Below, one piece after another: positions 40,489 to 49,565 of a DNA stretch of 64,000 bases. The position numbers and the translations under genes were made by a program. Numbering within the stretch: the stretch's first letter is position 1; each line of letters opens with the position of its first letter. This stretch comes from JBFMEX01 sp040752215. GTDB lineage: Bacteria > Pseudomonadota > Alphaproteobacteria > Rhizobiales > Hyphomicrobiaceae. Location: positions 20,136 through 84,135 of the forward strand of contig JBFMEX010000070.1 of assembly GCA_040752215.1 (NCBI GenBank), given 5' to 3'. Under the pieces are notes generated by a model that was not told the DNA's origin, searched no databases, and saw only the letters and a program-made list of their open reading frames with translations.

Positions 40489-42501
40489 TCATCGTGCGCC
40501 GGGCAGCGGGATCGGCGGCGGCTTCGCGAGATCGAGTGATGGTGCGGCTGGTGCGGGTGCCGCCTGGCGCGGACCGTCGATCGCGGGCGGCGAGGTCGGC
40601 AGACTGAAGGGCATCGTCGGCCCGGCAGCGGGCGCATCGATTCGCGGCGCAGCGTTCGGCAGACCGAGACCGGGCGGTGGCGTCGATGGCAGTCCGAGTG
40701 AAGGTGGTCCGCCGAGCGATGGCGCAGCGCCGGGTAATCCCAGTCCCGGTGGCGGGCCCGACGACGGCGAAAGTCCGGCTGGTCCGCCCGGCGGCAGGCC
40801 CATCCCGCCCGGTGAAGGCGAGCGACCGGCGTCGCCGCCACCGAAACTCGGAGCGCGGATCTCGATCTCCTTTGTCGGTCCTGTGGGCGCAGTGCCCTTG
40901 TAGTGCATCACCATGCCGGGGAACGCGATCACGAGCGCCACCATCACGACCTGGATGACGACGAACGGCACCGCACCCCAGTAGATCTGCCCGGTCGTCA
41001 CCGGCTCCATCGAGCGGCGTGTCAGACGGTCGAGATAGCGCTCCCGTGGCGCTACCGAGCGCAGATAGAACAGCGCGAACCCGAACGGGGGATGCATGAA
41101 GCTCGTCTGCATGTTGACCGAAAGGATCACGCCGAACCAGATGAGATCGATGCCGAGCTTCTCGGCCACCGGCGCCAGCAGCGGTACGATGATGAATGCG
41201 AGCTCGAAGAAGTCGAGGAAGAAGGCAAGCAGGAACACGAGCAGGTTGACCAGAACCAGGAAGCCGAGCTGGCCGCCCGGCAGCGAGGTCAGCAGATGCT
41301 CGACCCACACATGCCCGTTCACACCGTAGAAGGTGAGTGAGAAAATCCGCGCACCGATCAGGATGAACAGCACGAACGCCGAGAGCTTCGCCGTCGCCTC
41401 GGCCGCGCTGCGCACCAGCGCGAGGTTGAAGCGCTCCGGCTTGGCGTCGACGATGCGCTTGGCGGCAGCGAGCGCCATCGCTCCGACCGCACCCATCGCG
41501 CCGCCTTCCGTCGGTGTCGCCAGCCCGATGAAGATCGTGCCGAGCACGAGGAAGATCAGCAGCAGCGGCGGCACCATCACGAACGTCACCTGGCTCGCCA
41601 GTCGCGACAGCAACCTGAGACCGGTCGTCAGCGCCAGCAGCCAGTCGACCACGGCGAGCGCGAATGCCGCTCCGATCGCTGCCGTCATCGACAGCACGAC
41701 GTAGTCGGCACCGTGTGCAGTCGAGCCGTGCATCAGGTAGGCGGCCGCGAGCACGGAGACGGCGGCGAGCACAGCGAGCGAGACGAGCCCGCGCGAGCCG
41801 TCGGCCTCGCGAAAGCCGATCGCCTCTGCCGGCAGGCCCGGTGCCGCGGCGGGCCACAGCATCGCCACCAGGGCGACGTAGCCGGAATAGAGGCCGGCGA
41901 GGACGAGGCCCGGCACCAGCGCCGCCTCGTACATGTCGCCGACCGAGCGGCCTAGCTGGTCGGCCATCACGATCAGAACGAGCGACGGCGGGATGATCTG
42001 AGCGAGCGTGCCCGAAGCCGCGATGACGCCGGAGGCCAGCCGCCGGTCGTAGCCGTAGCGCAGCATGATCGGCAGCGAGATGAGGCCCATCGAGATGACA
42101 GAGGCCGCCACCACGCCGGTGGTCGCGGCGAGCAGCGCGCCGACGAGGACGACCGCGAACGCGAGCCCGCCGCGCACCCGCCCGAACAGCTGGCCCACCG
42201 TGTCGAGCAGATCCTCCGCCATGCCCGACCGCTCGAGCACCAGCCCCATGAAGGTGAAAAAGGGAATCGCGAGCAGGGTGTCGTTGCTCATGATGCCGTA
42301 GATGCGCTCCGGCAGCGAGCGCAGCAGCGGCCAGGAGAGATTGATGGTGCCGTCCGACAGGGGCGCCAGCTCGACGCCGATAGCGAAGAACGCGAGCCCG
42401 ACCGCGCCGAGCGAGAACGCCACCGGGTAGCCGAGCAACAGGAATACGATGAGGGCCGCGAACATGATCGGTGCCATGTTCTGGGCGATGGTGGCGGCCA
42501 T
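40489..42501 (-). CDS. dctM: TRAP transporter large permease (DctM-like) with Gly/Pro tail
   Basis: This 670-residue inner-membrane subunit carries solute in secondary transport. The DctM hallmarks are there: FTFMGLVLERSGMAEDLL, GALLAATTGVVAASVISMG, ASGTLAQIIPPSLVLIVMAD, LATPTEGGAMGAVGAMALA and NMQTSFMHPPFGFALFYLRS. It belongs to the larger subtype with an extra central pair of spans. After the last span (about residue 555) comes an unusual tail of about 110 residues rich in Gly, Pro and Ser (for example PPGLGLPGAAPSLGGPPS). No periplasmic binding protein (DctP) is adjacent. It is encoded 27 bp after the small permease. Confidence 0.88.
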   Translation of the reverse strand: MAATIAQNMAPIMFAALIVFLLLGYPVAFSLGAVGLAFFAIGVELAPLSDGTINLSWPLLRSLPERIYGIMSNDTLLAIPFFTFMGLVLERSGMAEDLLDTVGQLFGRVRGGLAFAVVLVGALLAATTGVVAASVISMGLISLPIMLRYGYDRRLASGVIAASGTLAQIIPPSLVLIVMADQLGRSVGDMYEAALVPGLVLAGLYSGYVALVAMLWPAAAPGLPAEAIGFREADGSRGLVSLAVLAAVSVLAAAYLMHGSTAHGADYVVLSMTAAIGAAFALAVVDWLLALTTGLRLLSRLASQVTFVMVPPLLLIFLVLGTIFIGLATPTEGGAMGAVGAMALAAAKRIVDAKPERFNLALVRSAAEATAKLSAFVLFILIGARIFSLTFYGVNGHVWVEHLLTSLPGGQLGFLVLVNLLVFLLAFFLDFFELAFIIVPLLAPVAEKLGIDLIWFGVILSVNMQTSFMHPPFGFALFYLRSVAPRERYLDRLTRRSMEPVTTGQIYWGAVPFVVIQVVMVALVIAFPGMVMHYKGTAPTGPTKEIEIRAPSFGGGDAGRSPSPGGMGLPPGGPAGLSPSSGPPPGLGLPGAAPSLGGPPSLGLPSTPPPGLGLPNAAPRIDAPAAGPTMPFSLPTSPPAIDGPRQAAPAPAAPSLDLAKPPPIPLPGAR

Positions 42502-42528
42502 GAACGACTGCTCCCCCGGGTAGCCCGT

Positions 42529-43122
42529 TCACTCGTCGGCGTGGCCGGGCGGGCCGCCCGCTTGGCCGTGCGGCCCGGCGAGTATGGCGTGCGCGCCGGC
42601 GCCGCTCTCCTCGGTGAGGAGGCCGCGCACGATCGCGATACGCTTGACGAGCTCCGACACGCCCTGCAGCGCCAGCAGCGCGAAGCCGATCGGGATCAGG
42701 AGTTTCGCCGGCCACTGCGGCAGGCCGCCGGCGTTGAGCGACTGCTCGTTCTGCGCATAGGAGGCGAGGAAGAACGGCCACGCCAGCCACACCATCAGCA
42801 CCGCGAGCGGCAGCAGGAACAGCGCGTGCCCGATCACCTCGATCGCACTGCGCAGCGGCCGCGGGAGGTGGTTGGAGACGATGTCGATGCGGACGTGCTC
42901 GTTGGAGGCAAGCGTCCACGGCGCCGCGAGCAGGAATACCGAAGCGAACAGCCACCACTGCAACTCGAGCCAGGCATTCGAGCTGATCGTATCGGGCAGC
43001 TTGCGGATCAGCGCGTTGCCGGCGCTGATCAGGATCGCCGCGACCACCAGCCACGCGCTGGCCCGACCGATGGCCCGGTTCAGCCTGTCGATGCCCCGGC
43101 TCACAGCCAAGAGCGCGCCCAT
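42529..43122 (-). CDS. dctQ: TRAP transporter small permease (DctQ-like)
   Basis: This 197-residue four-span protein pairs with the large permease. Motifs are AWLVVAAILISAGNALIRKL, LELQWWLFASVFLLAAPWTL and NEHVRIDIVSNHLP, the last being a DctQ signature. The ATG at 43122 has a strong aaggggg ribosome site; upstream open frame belongs to the antisense of apbC. The C-terminus ends with a Gly/His-rich tail (GPHGQAGGPPGHADE). Confidence 0.88.
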   Translation of the reverse strand: MGALLAVSRGIDRLNRAIGRASAWLVVAAILISAGNALIRKLPDTISSNAWLELQWWLFASVFLLAAPWTLASNEHVRIDIVSNHLPRPLRSAIEVIGHALFLLPLAVLMVWLAWPFFLASYAQNEQSLNAGGLPQWPAKLLIPIGFALLALQGVSELVKRIAIVRGLLTEESGAGAHAILAGPHGQAGGPPGHADE

Positions 43123-43329
43123 GCCGTATTCCCCCTTTGCCGGTGCCCGACCGGGCAGCGACAATTCGCTCGTACGTTGCGACCACCTATATTTGTAGGC
43201 ATGCGTGACTTCCAGCCCGCCCTCTAGCATAATCCGACGTTGAAAGTCGGGCTTTTTCCGGTCTGGAACCCGCTGGGCTTCCGGCCGGTCCCGGCAACGA
43301 CGACACAACGCATTCCAGGAGCAGCGCAG

Positions 43330-44826
43330 ATGTCCGTTTCCAAGTCGCAGGTTCTCGATGAGCTGCGCCGGGTCAAAGGCCCTGATCTCGAGGGCAACAT
43401 CGTCGATCTCGGGCTCGTCTCGGAGATCCTGATCAAGAGCAACCGCGTCTATTTCTCGATCACTGTTCCGCCCGACAAGGCTAGCGAGCTCGAGCCGCTG
43501 CGCCAAGCCGCCGAGAAGGTCGTGTCCGAGATTTCGGGTGTCTCCGGCGTGACCGCGGTGCTGACTGCGGAGGCCGCTCCTGGGACCGCCAATGGTGCGT
43601 CCGGCGGCAGCGTGGTCGAGCACCCGCGCGTCAAGGAGGCGCGAGCGAAAGGCGCCGCCGGCGACGGCCAGCGCGCCAAGCCGAAGCAGGGCCACAACAT
43701 CGCCGGCGTGCCGGGTGTCAAGCACATCATCGCCGTCGCCTCGGGCAAGGGCGGCGTCGGCAAGTCGACGACCGCGGTCAACTTGGCGCTCGGCTTTCAG
43801 GCGATCGGTCTCAAGACCGGCCTGCTCGACGCCGATATCTACGGCCCCTCTCAGCCGCGCCTGCTCGGCCTCACCGGCCGCCCCGACATGATCGAGGGCA
43901 ACACGCTGAAGCCGATGGAGGGCTATGGCCTGCGCGTGATGTCGATGGGCTTCCTGGTCGAGGAGAACACGCCGATCATCTGGCGCGGGCCGATGGTCGT
44001 CTCGGCGCTCAACAACATGCTGCGCGACGTCGACTGGGGCGAGCTCGACGTACTGGTCGTGGACATGCCACCCGGCACCGGCGACGTGCAGCTGACGATG
44101 GCCCAGCAGGTGCCGCTGTCGGGTGCCGTCATCGTCTCGACGCCGCAGGATCTGGCGCTGATCGATGCCAGGAAGGGCCTCAACATGTTCCGCAAGGTCG
44201 ACGTGCCGGTGCTCGGCATCATCGAGAACATGAGCTACTTCGTGTGCCCCAAGTGCGGCGAGCGGAGCGACATCTTCGGCCATGGCGGTGCTGCCGCCGA
44301 AGCCCAGAAGCTCGGCATTCCGTTCCTCGGCGGCGTGCCGCTGCACATGGACATCCGCGAGAAGTCGGACGCCGGCCAGCCGATCACCGCCACCGCGCCG
44401 GAGAGCGTCCACGCCCAGATCTTTCGCGAGATGGCCGCCAAGGCGTGGTCCGAGGTCGAGGCCTCGCAGGGAAAGCGGCTCTCCGCGCCGAAGCTCGACG
44501 TCGTCGACGACGGTGCTGCGCTCTCGGTCATGTTCGAAAGCGGCCCTTCCTACCAGCTATCGGCCGAGATGCTGCGGGTGATGAGCCCGTCGGCCGAGGT
44601 GCAGGGTCACTCGCCCGAGGAGCGGCGCACGGTGGCCAAGAAGAAGAACGTCAAGATCAAGGGTCTCGAGCCGGTCGGCAACTACGCCGCCAAGATTGTG
44701 TTCGATGACGGCCACGACACGGGACTGTTCGCATGGAGCTACCTCGACCTCTTGGGTCGCGAGAAGGAGCAGCGCTGGGCCGCCTACCTCGACGAGCTGA
44801 AGGCCAAGGGGATGAGCCGCGAGTAG
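43330..44826 (+). CDS. apbC: Iron-sulfur carrier ATPase Mrp/ApbC fused to DUF971
   Basis: This 498-residue protein inserts or carries [4Fe-4S] clusters. Residues 1-85 form a MIP18/DUF59 domain (LEGNIVDLGLVSEI). The deviant-Walker P-loop ATPase follows: IIAVASGKGGVGKSTTAVN, DADIYGPSQPRLLG, VVDMPPGTGDVQLT, and the bridging CxxC as SYFVCPKCGE. After about residue 390 a DUF971 domain (KNVKIKGLEPVGNYAAKIVF; GLFAWSYLDLLG) is appended, which is usually a separate small protein or the N-terminus of gamma-butyrobetaine hydroxylase. The start at 43330 (MSVSKSQ) was chosen by homology. It is divergent from the TRAP genes. Confidence 0.92.
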   Translation: MSVSKSQVLDELRRVKGPDLEGNIVDLGLVSEILIKSNRVYFSITVPPDKASELEPLRQAAEKVVSEISGVSGVTAVLTAEAAPGTANGASGGSVVEHPRVKEARAKGAAGDGQRAKPKQGHNIAGVPGVKHIIAVASGKGGVGKSTTAVNLALGFQAIGLKTGLLDADIYGPSQPRLLGLTGRPDMIEGNTLKPMEGYGLRVMSMGFLVEENTPIIWRGPMVVSALNNMLRDVDWGELDVLVVDMPPGTGDVQLTMAQQVPLSGAVIVSTPQDLALIDARKGLNMFRKVDVPVLGIIENMSYFVCPKCGERSDIFGHGGAAAEAQKLGIPFLGGVPLHMDIREKSDAGQPITATAPESVHAQIFREMAAKAWSEVEASQGKRLSAPKLDVVDDGAALSVMFESGPSYQLSAEMLRVMSPSAEVQGHSPEERRTVAKKKNVKIKGLEPVGNYAAKIVFDDGHDTGLFAWSYLDLLGREKEQRWAAYLDELKAKGMSRE

Positions 44827-44854
44827 CGGACATCCTCCGCCACGATCGAAAGGT

Positions 44855-44884
44855 AAAGGGCCGGTCACGAGTGACCGGCCCTTT
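44855..44884. terminator. Bidirectional intrinsic terminator between apbC and speD
   Basis: A perfect 13-bp stem (aaagggccggtca/tgaccggcccttt) with a 4-nt loop cgag sits between the two convergent genes. A and T runs at the stem base on both strands make it a good terminator in both directions. Confidence 0.9.
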
Positions 44885-44910
44885 GCTTGTTTCGATTGCT
44901 CGGCGTCGGC

Positions 44911-45483
44911 TCAGGCGGCCTTGGCGGCTCGCCGCGTCATGCTCCGCGGAGCCTTGGCCCGCCGCACCGGCTTATCGGCCGCCGCCTTGCCCCAGGCCGC
45001 CGGAGCGAGTTCGTCGCCGCGCTTGAACGGCTTGACGACGACCTTGGCCGCGGAGAAGGCCTCACGCAGCACCTCGACGCAGAGCTCGGCCTTGGCATTG
45101 CCGCTCATGAACACGTCGAAGGCCGCGTAATTGGCCTCCGGCCAGCTGTGGACCGAGATGTGGCTTTCCGACAGCACCGCCACTCCGGTCACACCACCCT
45201 TGGGGGAGGTGTGATGAAGATGAACGTGCCGCAGCGTAGCGCCTGCTACTTCCACACAACGCTTGAGCGTCCGCTCGATGTGCTCGAGATCGTCGAGCCT
45301 CTGGGCGCCGAACACATCGATGAGCAGATGTGTACCGGCAAAGCGGACACCTTCACGCTCGGTGAAGAAGTCCTTCCTTCCTTGGTGCGCTACGCGCGCG
45401 TTCTTCGTCAGATCTTCCTTTTGGGCGGTGCTTGAACGAGTCAAGTCCATCCCCAATTGGAAGAGGGCGTCCTCGTAGGCCAT
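44911..45483 (-). CDS. speD: S-adenosylmethionine decarboxylase proenzyme (SpeD)
   Basis: This 190-residue pyruvoyl enzyme supplies decarboxylated SAM for spermidine synthesis. The self-cleavage site is LSESHISVHSWPE: Ser107 would become the pyruvoyl group, with His112 the processing His. The next conserved block, normally FxCG with the catalytic Cys, reads AFDVFMSGNAK, so Ser127 stands where the proton-donor Cys is expected. About 30 N-terminal residues and a basic C-terminal tail (RRAKAPRSMTRRAAKAA) extend beyond the core. A ggggagg ribosome site precedes the ATG. No speE is in the window. Confidence 0.88.
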   Translation of the reverse strand: MAYEDALFQLGMDLTRSSTAQKEDLTKNARVAHQGRKDFFTEREGVRFAGTHLLIDVFGAQRLDDLEHIERTLKRCVEVAGATLRHVHLHHTSPKGGVTGVAVLSESHISVHSWPEANYAAFDVFMSGNAKAELCVEVLREAFSAAKVVVKPFKRGDELAPAAWGKAAADKPVRRAKAPRSMTRRAAKAA

Positions 45484-45522
45484 GGGCCCCTCCCCAACCA
45501 GTAGACAGATGTGACCCGCCCG

Positions 45523-45560
45523 CTCCTTACCTTTGGGGTTTCAGGATCTCCTTGACCTTT
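45523..45560 (-). repeat. Direct repeat in the speD leader
   Basis: On the minus strand AAAGGTCAAGGAG and AAAGGTAAGGAG lie 25 nt apart, 40-77 nt before the speD ATG. Both contain ribosome-binding-site-like AAGGAG. The first is followed by an in-frame stretch ending in TAA just inside the second. They might be part of a leader control element for polyamine response, but I cannot match a known riboswitch. Confidence 0.3.
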
Positions 45561-45736
45561 AGGGCAGGTGGACGAACGGAGACCCCCGATATGAGGCCTG
45601 GGGTCCCGGGGTGCAAGAGAAAATTTGGGCGTGCGGCACAAAAATCCGGCTTGCCGACTCTCGCGCGCCACCAGGGCGAGTCGCGCGCCCGCGAGACGCC
45701 GGCGCCGAGCATGCCGCGAGCGTCATTCCGGCCGCT

Positions 45737-48013
45737 TCAGCGGTTCAGAAACTGCCCGAGCGAGGGCTTCGATTTGCCGTCTCCACCGAGCACGCCCTTG
45801 ATCAGCTCGTCAGCGTTCTTGCCTTTGAGCTTCTTGCCGATCTCCTTGGCCGCCTCGAGCGCCTTGCTCGGGTCCTTGAGCAGGCCGCGGACGTCCGGCT
45901 TGATCGACGGCTTGGCCCACGGTCCTTCGATCTTGACCGGCACCTCGAGCCCGCCGCCACCGGTCTCGCCGCCCTGGCCGGAAAGACTGGCGACCAGCTT
46001 CGGCTTGGCGAGGTAGTCGAGCTCCTGCGCCGGCAGCATGATTTTGCCCGCGCCGCTGACGCGAAGGAGCGGGCTCGCCAGCTTCAGGTCGTTGTTGTCG
46101 GCGATGCCGTCGCGGATGTCGAAGCTCGCCGAAAGCTCGCTGAAATCGGTCTTCTCTGTCGGTCCGCTCTTGAGGCCGGTGAACTGGCCCTGCGACAGGG
46201 AGCGCATCGTCTGGGCCAGATTGAAGCCGGTGATGGCACCGTCGGCGAAGGCGAGTTCCGCCTTGCCGGCAAGCGTGTCGATCAGCTGGCGCTGACTGGC
46301 GCCGCGCCCCGAGACGGCGAGCGTCAGCTTGCCGGTGCCGGAAAGCCAGCCGATCTCGACCGCATCTTTGAGCAGCCCGTGAGCGGCGACGCCGTCGACC
46401 GCGAGATTGGTGGCGATCGCCGCTGCCTCGCCGGTGGCGTCGACGGTGACGGAGCCGCGCCCCTTCCCCTCATAAAGCTGGACCTCCTCGAAGTCCGTCC
46501 TCATCACCTTGCCTTTGAGCGTCACCGCGAGCTGCGTCGCGCCGACCTTGATCTCATTGAACTCGAGCCCGCCGAGCGCCAAGCGCGCCTCGGCGTCGAC
46601 GAGGCCGAGGATCTCGAGGTCTATCGGCTCGTCGCTCCAGCCCGAGCGCTGCACGTAGCCTTTGACCTTCGGCCCGGACTGCTGGATCAACTCCTCGATC
46701 GAATTGGCGTTGCCGATGCCCGGAGCCGGTGCGGAGGCGGCAGGTGCGGCCGCATCGTGCGCGCCGGCAGCCCGTTTGCCGGCTCTCTGCCCCCCCTCGG
46801 CGCGGTCCTTGGAGGCCATGTACTGGTTGAGATCGAGCTCCGACATCCTGAGGTTTGCGCGCACCAGGGGCCGGGCGCCGGACGCTTCGACGGCCACCGT
46901 GCCGGCTGCCGTGGCCCCGTCGAGAGCCAGGTTGGTGTCCGCGAGCGTCAGCGTCGTCCCTGCCACCTTCAGCTGTCCGTCGAGGCTCATCGGGCCGAAG
47001 CCCTTGGCCCGCGGCAGGCGCTGTCCGAGCCAGCGCGCCAGCGCCCTGACCGAATCGGTCTTGGCGCTCACCCTGCCCTCGAGCGCGATTGCCTCCGCGA
47101 GCGTCAGCGCACCGTCGTAGCCGAGTGCGATCCGCGCGCTATCGATCCTGGCCGCGACCCGTGCCTGCTGGCCCTCTAGCACCGCTTTCGGTGTCGTCAG
47201 CGTGCCGTCGAGCGCAATCGTCTCGCCGTGCCATGCGTAGCTGCCCTTGGCCACCAGCGGGCTGGCGATCGCGGCCAGCGCCAGCTGCAGGTTTATCGCA
47301 CCGATCTGCTGCGTGTCGCCGGAGCGCTCGTCGGCGTAGTGGACGCTGCCGTCGACGATCCTGACGTCACCGAGCGCCAGTTGGTCGAGGGAGGATGCCC
47401 TGCCGCTGCCTGTCGCTGCGCCGCCGCCCGCGTTGGCGGCGACGACGATCTCCGCCTCGGCCGCATCGGCATCGCGTGCGGTCGGTCGCGCAGTCGCAAG
47501 GCGGGTCGGCCGCGCCGTGCCATCTGCCGCCAGCTCCCAGCTCTTGCGGCCCTGGCCATCGACCCTGAGGTCGAGCACCGGCTTGTTCAGCACCAGTCGG
47601 TCGACCACCACCTCGCGCCGGAGCAGTGGCAGTGTCTTGACGGTGACCTCGAGGCTTTCCATCGCCAGTGTCGGCGCGCCGCCCATCTCCGGCGGCGCCG
47701 ACAGTGAGACGCTGGCGAGCGAGACACCGAGGCCGGGATAGAGCGTGAGCCGCACCGGCCCGGCGATGGCGAGGTCGCGTCCGGTGTGCGCCTTGACGGC
47801 GGCGATCGCCTGCGCCTTCAGCGCGTCGGTCGGCGGCGCGATCAGGAGGAACGTCAGCGCGCCGGCGACGAGTGCGACCAGCCCGACGGCGACCAGCATC
47901 AGTGCCGACAGCAGCTTGGAGCGGCGTTTCGGCGGCCGGCGGCGCTTGGCGCTCGGCGGAGTGCGCCGAGCTTGCGGCAGGGGCTGCGGCGGTGAGTGAT
48001 GGGTATTGGCCAT
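45737..48013 (-). CDS. AsmA-family protein
   Basis: This 758-residue protein is probably anchored in the inner membrane with a large periplasmic part. It has a basic Pro-rich N-terminus (AKRRRPPKRRSKLLSALM), one span (LVAVGLVALVAGALTFLL), an AsmA N-terminal domain (AVKAHTGRDLAIAGPVRLTL, GVSLASVSLSAPPE) and an AsmA_2 C-terminal domain (GVAAHGLLKDAVEIGWLSGT, GFNLAQTMRSLSQGQFTG, LDYLAKPKLVASL). AsmA-like proteins belong to the bridge-like lipid-transfer families that move phospholipid or affect outer-membrane protein assembly; the substrate here is unknown. The start at 48013 was chosen by the membrane-anchor position. Confidence 0.85.
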   Translation of the reverse strand: MANTHHSPPQPLPQARRTPPSAKRRRPPKRRSKLLSALMLVAVGLVALVAGALTFLLIAPPTDALKAQAIAAVKAHTGRDLAIAGPVRLTLYPGLGVSLASVSLSAPPEMGGAPTLAMESLEVTVKTLPLLRREVVVDRLVLNKPVLDLRVDGQGRKSWELAADGTARPTRLATARPTARDADAAEAEIVVAANAGGGAATGSGRASSLDQLALGDVRIVDGSVHYADERSGDTQQIGAINLQLALAAIASPLVAKGSYAWHGETIALDGTLTTPKAVLEGQQARVAARIDSARIALGYDGALTLAEAIALEGRVSAKTDSVRALARWLGQRLPRAKGFGPMSLDGQLKVAGTTLTLADTNLALDGATAAGTVAVEASGARPLVRANLRMSELDLNQYMASKDRAEGGQRAGKRAAGAHDAAAPAASAPAPGIGNANSIEELIQQSGPKVKGYVQRSGWSDEPIDLEILGLVDAEARLALGGLEFNEIKVGATQLAVTLKGKVMRTDFEEVQLYEGKGRGSVTVDATGEAAAIATNLAVDGVAAHGLLKDAVEIGWLSGTGKLTLAVSGRGASQRQLIDTLAGKAELAFADGAITGFNLAQTMRSLSQGQFTGLKSGPTEKTDFSELSASFDIRDGIADNNDLKLASPLLRVSGAGKIMLPAQELDYLAKPKLVASLSGQGGETGGGGLEVPVKIEGPWAKPSIKPDVRGLLKDPSKALEAAKEIGKKLKGKNADELIKGVLGGDGKSKPSLGQFLNR

Positions 48014-48244
48014 CTCTGGTCCTCGTCGGGGGCGCCGCCGACTCCGGGCACCCTCCGAATCGCGACGTGTGTCGGTTGCACCATAGGAGCCAATTATGTC
48101 ACCGGCGGGCACCTCGATTCCATCCGCATTCGTCTGTTTTTCCACCGGATGGGGCAAATCTGTGCCGACGTCTTCTACGGCGATGGCCTCGAGGACCGCT
48201 CGCGACTATGGTGTCGCCGGCTTCGGCAGGCCTGCGAGGGAGGA

Positions 48245-49513
48245 ATGGCGCCAGCTCTACAGGGCCTGATCGGCGTCGCGCTCATACCGCTCGTGGCGTT
48301 CCTGCTCTCCGAGTGCCGGCACGCGCTCGGCTGGCGCCGCGCCGCCCGCATCGCCGCGATCACCATCGCGATCCAGGCCGGCCTGGCGCTGCTGCTGCTG
48401 AAGGTGCCCCATGCGCGCCGCGTGCTGGAGGCGATCGGCGGCCTCGTCGATGCGTTGCAGAAGGCCACCGATGCCGGCACCACGCTGGTGTTCGGCTACC
48501 TGGCCGGCGGCCCGGCTCCGTTTGCGGTCACCGCGCCGGCGAACAGCTTCGTCCTCGGCATTCGCGCGCTGCCGATCATTCTGGTCCTGAGCGCGCTCGC
48601 CAAGCTGTTTTATCACTGGGGTGTCTTGCAGCGGGTGGTGAAAGCGTTCGCGTTCCTGCTCGCCCGCTCGGTCGGCACGTCGGGGCCGCTCGGCACGGTC
48701 TCGGCGGCCAATGTCTTTCTCGGGCCCGTCGAGGCGCCGCTGCTGGTCCGGCCCTATCTCGCCGGGCTCGGCCGTGGTGCCCTGCTCGCCGCCATGGCGG
48801 TGTCGATGGCGACCATCGCCGGCACCGTGATGGCGCTGTACGCGACGGTGCTCGCGCCCCATGTGCCGGGTGCCGCCGGCCACCTGCTCGCCGCCTCGAT
48901 CATGAACGTACCGGCGGCGCTGATGCTGTCGCGGCTCGCTGCTCCGACCGGCTTCGACATCGGCGCCGCGACCGCCGAGATCGCGCTCGACGATGCCCCT
49001 CGGAGCAGCATGGACGCGATCACACAAGGCACGATCGAGGGCGTCAGGCTGGTGGTCATGGTCGGCGCCATGCTGATCGTAATCGTGGCACTGGTCGCGC
49101 TCGCCAACGAGGTGCTCGCACTGATGGCGCCCGCGGGCGTCACGCTGACGCTGCAAGGCCTGCTCGGCGTCCTCTGCGCGCCGCTCGCCTGGCTGATCGG
49201 CCTGCCGTGGCAGGACGCGCTTGTCGGCGGGCGCCTGCTCGGCGAGAAGCTGGTATTGAACGAGCTCGTCGCCTACCTCGACCTCGCTTCCGTTCCCGCC
49301 GAAGGCCTGCAGCCGCGCTCGCGTCTGGTCCTCACCTATGCCTTGTGCGGGTTCGCCAATCTCGGCTCGCTTGGCATCATGGTCGGCGGGCTGACGACGA
49401 TGCTTCCGAGCCGGCGCGAGGAGATCGTCGCGCTGGCGCCGAAGGCGGTCGCGATCGGCTTCCTGGCCTCGCTGCTGTCGGCCGCGGTGATCGGCGTAGC
49501 GGCGTGGGAATGA
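48245..49513 (+). CDS. Concentrative nucleoside transporter (CNT/NupC family)
   Basis: This 422-residue inner-membrane symporter takes up nucleosides with H+ or Na+. It shows the CNT N-terminal LIGVALIPLVAFLLSECRHA, the nucleoside/cation site FLGPVEAPLLVRPYLA (usually QTEAPLLVRPY), SMATIAGTVMALYA and LVLTYALCGFANLGSLGIM, all in family order. Pro-Leu-rich hairpins are intact. The family Gln-Thr-Glu has become Gly-Pro-Val-Glu, which might alter substrate range. The ribosome site ggagga lies very close to the ATG at 48245; the upstream frame remains open to 47996 but lacks family similarity. Confidence 0.87.
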   Translation: MAPALQGLIGVALIPLVAFLLSECRHALGWRRAARIAAITIAIQAGLALLLLKVPHARRVLEAIGGLVDALQKATDAGTTLVFGYLAGGPAPFAVTAPANSFVLGIRALPIILVLSALAKLFYHWGVLQRVVKAFAFLLARSVGTSGPLGTVSAANVFLGPVEAPLLVRPYLAGLGRGALLAAMAVSMATIAGTVMALYATVLAPHVPGAAGHLLAASIMNVPAALMLSRLAAPTGFDIGAATAEIALDDAPRSSMDAITQGTIEGVRLVVMVGAMLIVIVALVALANEVLALMAPAGVTLTLQGLLGVLCAPLAWLIGLPWQDALVGGRLLGEKLVLNELVAYLDLASVPAEGLQPRSRLVLTYALCGFANLGSLGIMVGGLTTMLPSRREEIVALAPKAVAIGFLASLLSAAVIGVAAWE

Positions 49514-49565
49514 GACTGGGCGCGCACCGCTGCCCGGGGTCGAGGTGGTCATTGAGGAGCAGGCC

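Noticed and set aside
43234..43256. Short hairpin (ccgac/gtcgg) followed by ctttttcc upstream of apbC
   Set aside because: Only 5 bp of stem and placed before the gene; too weak to call a terminator or attenuator.
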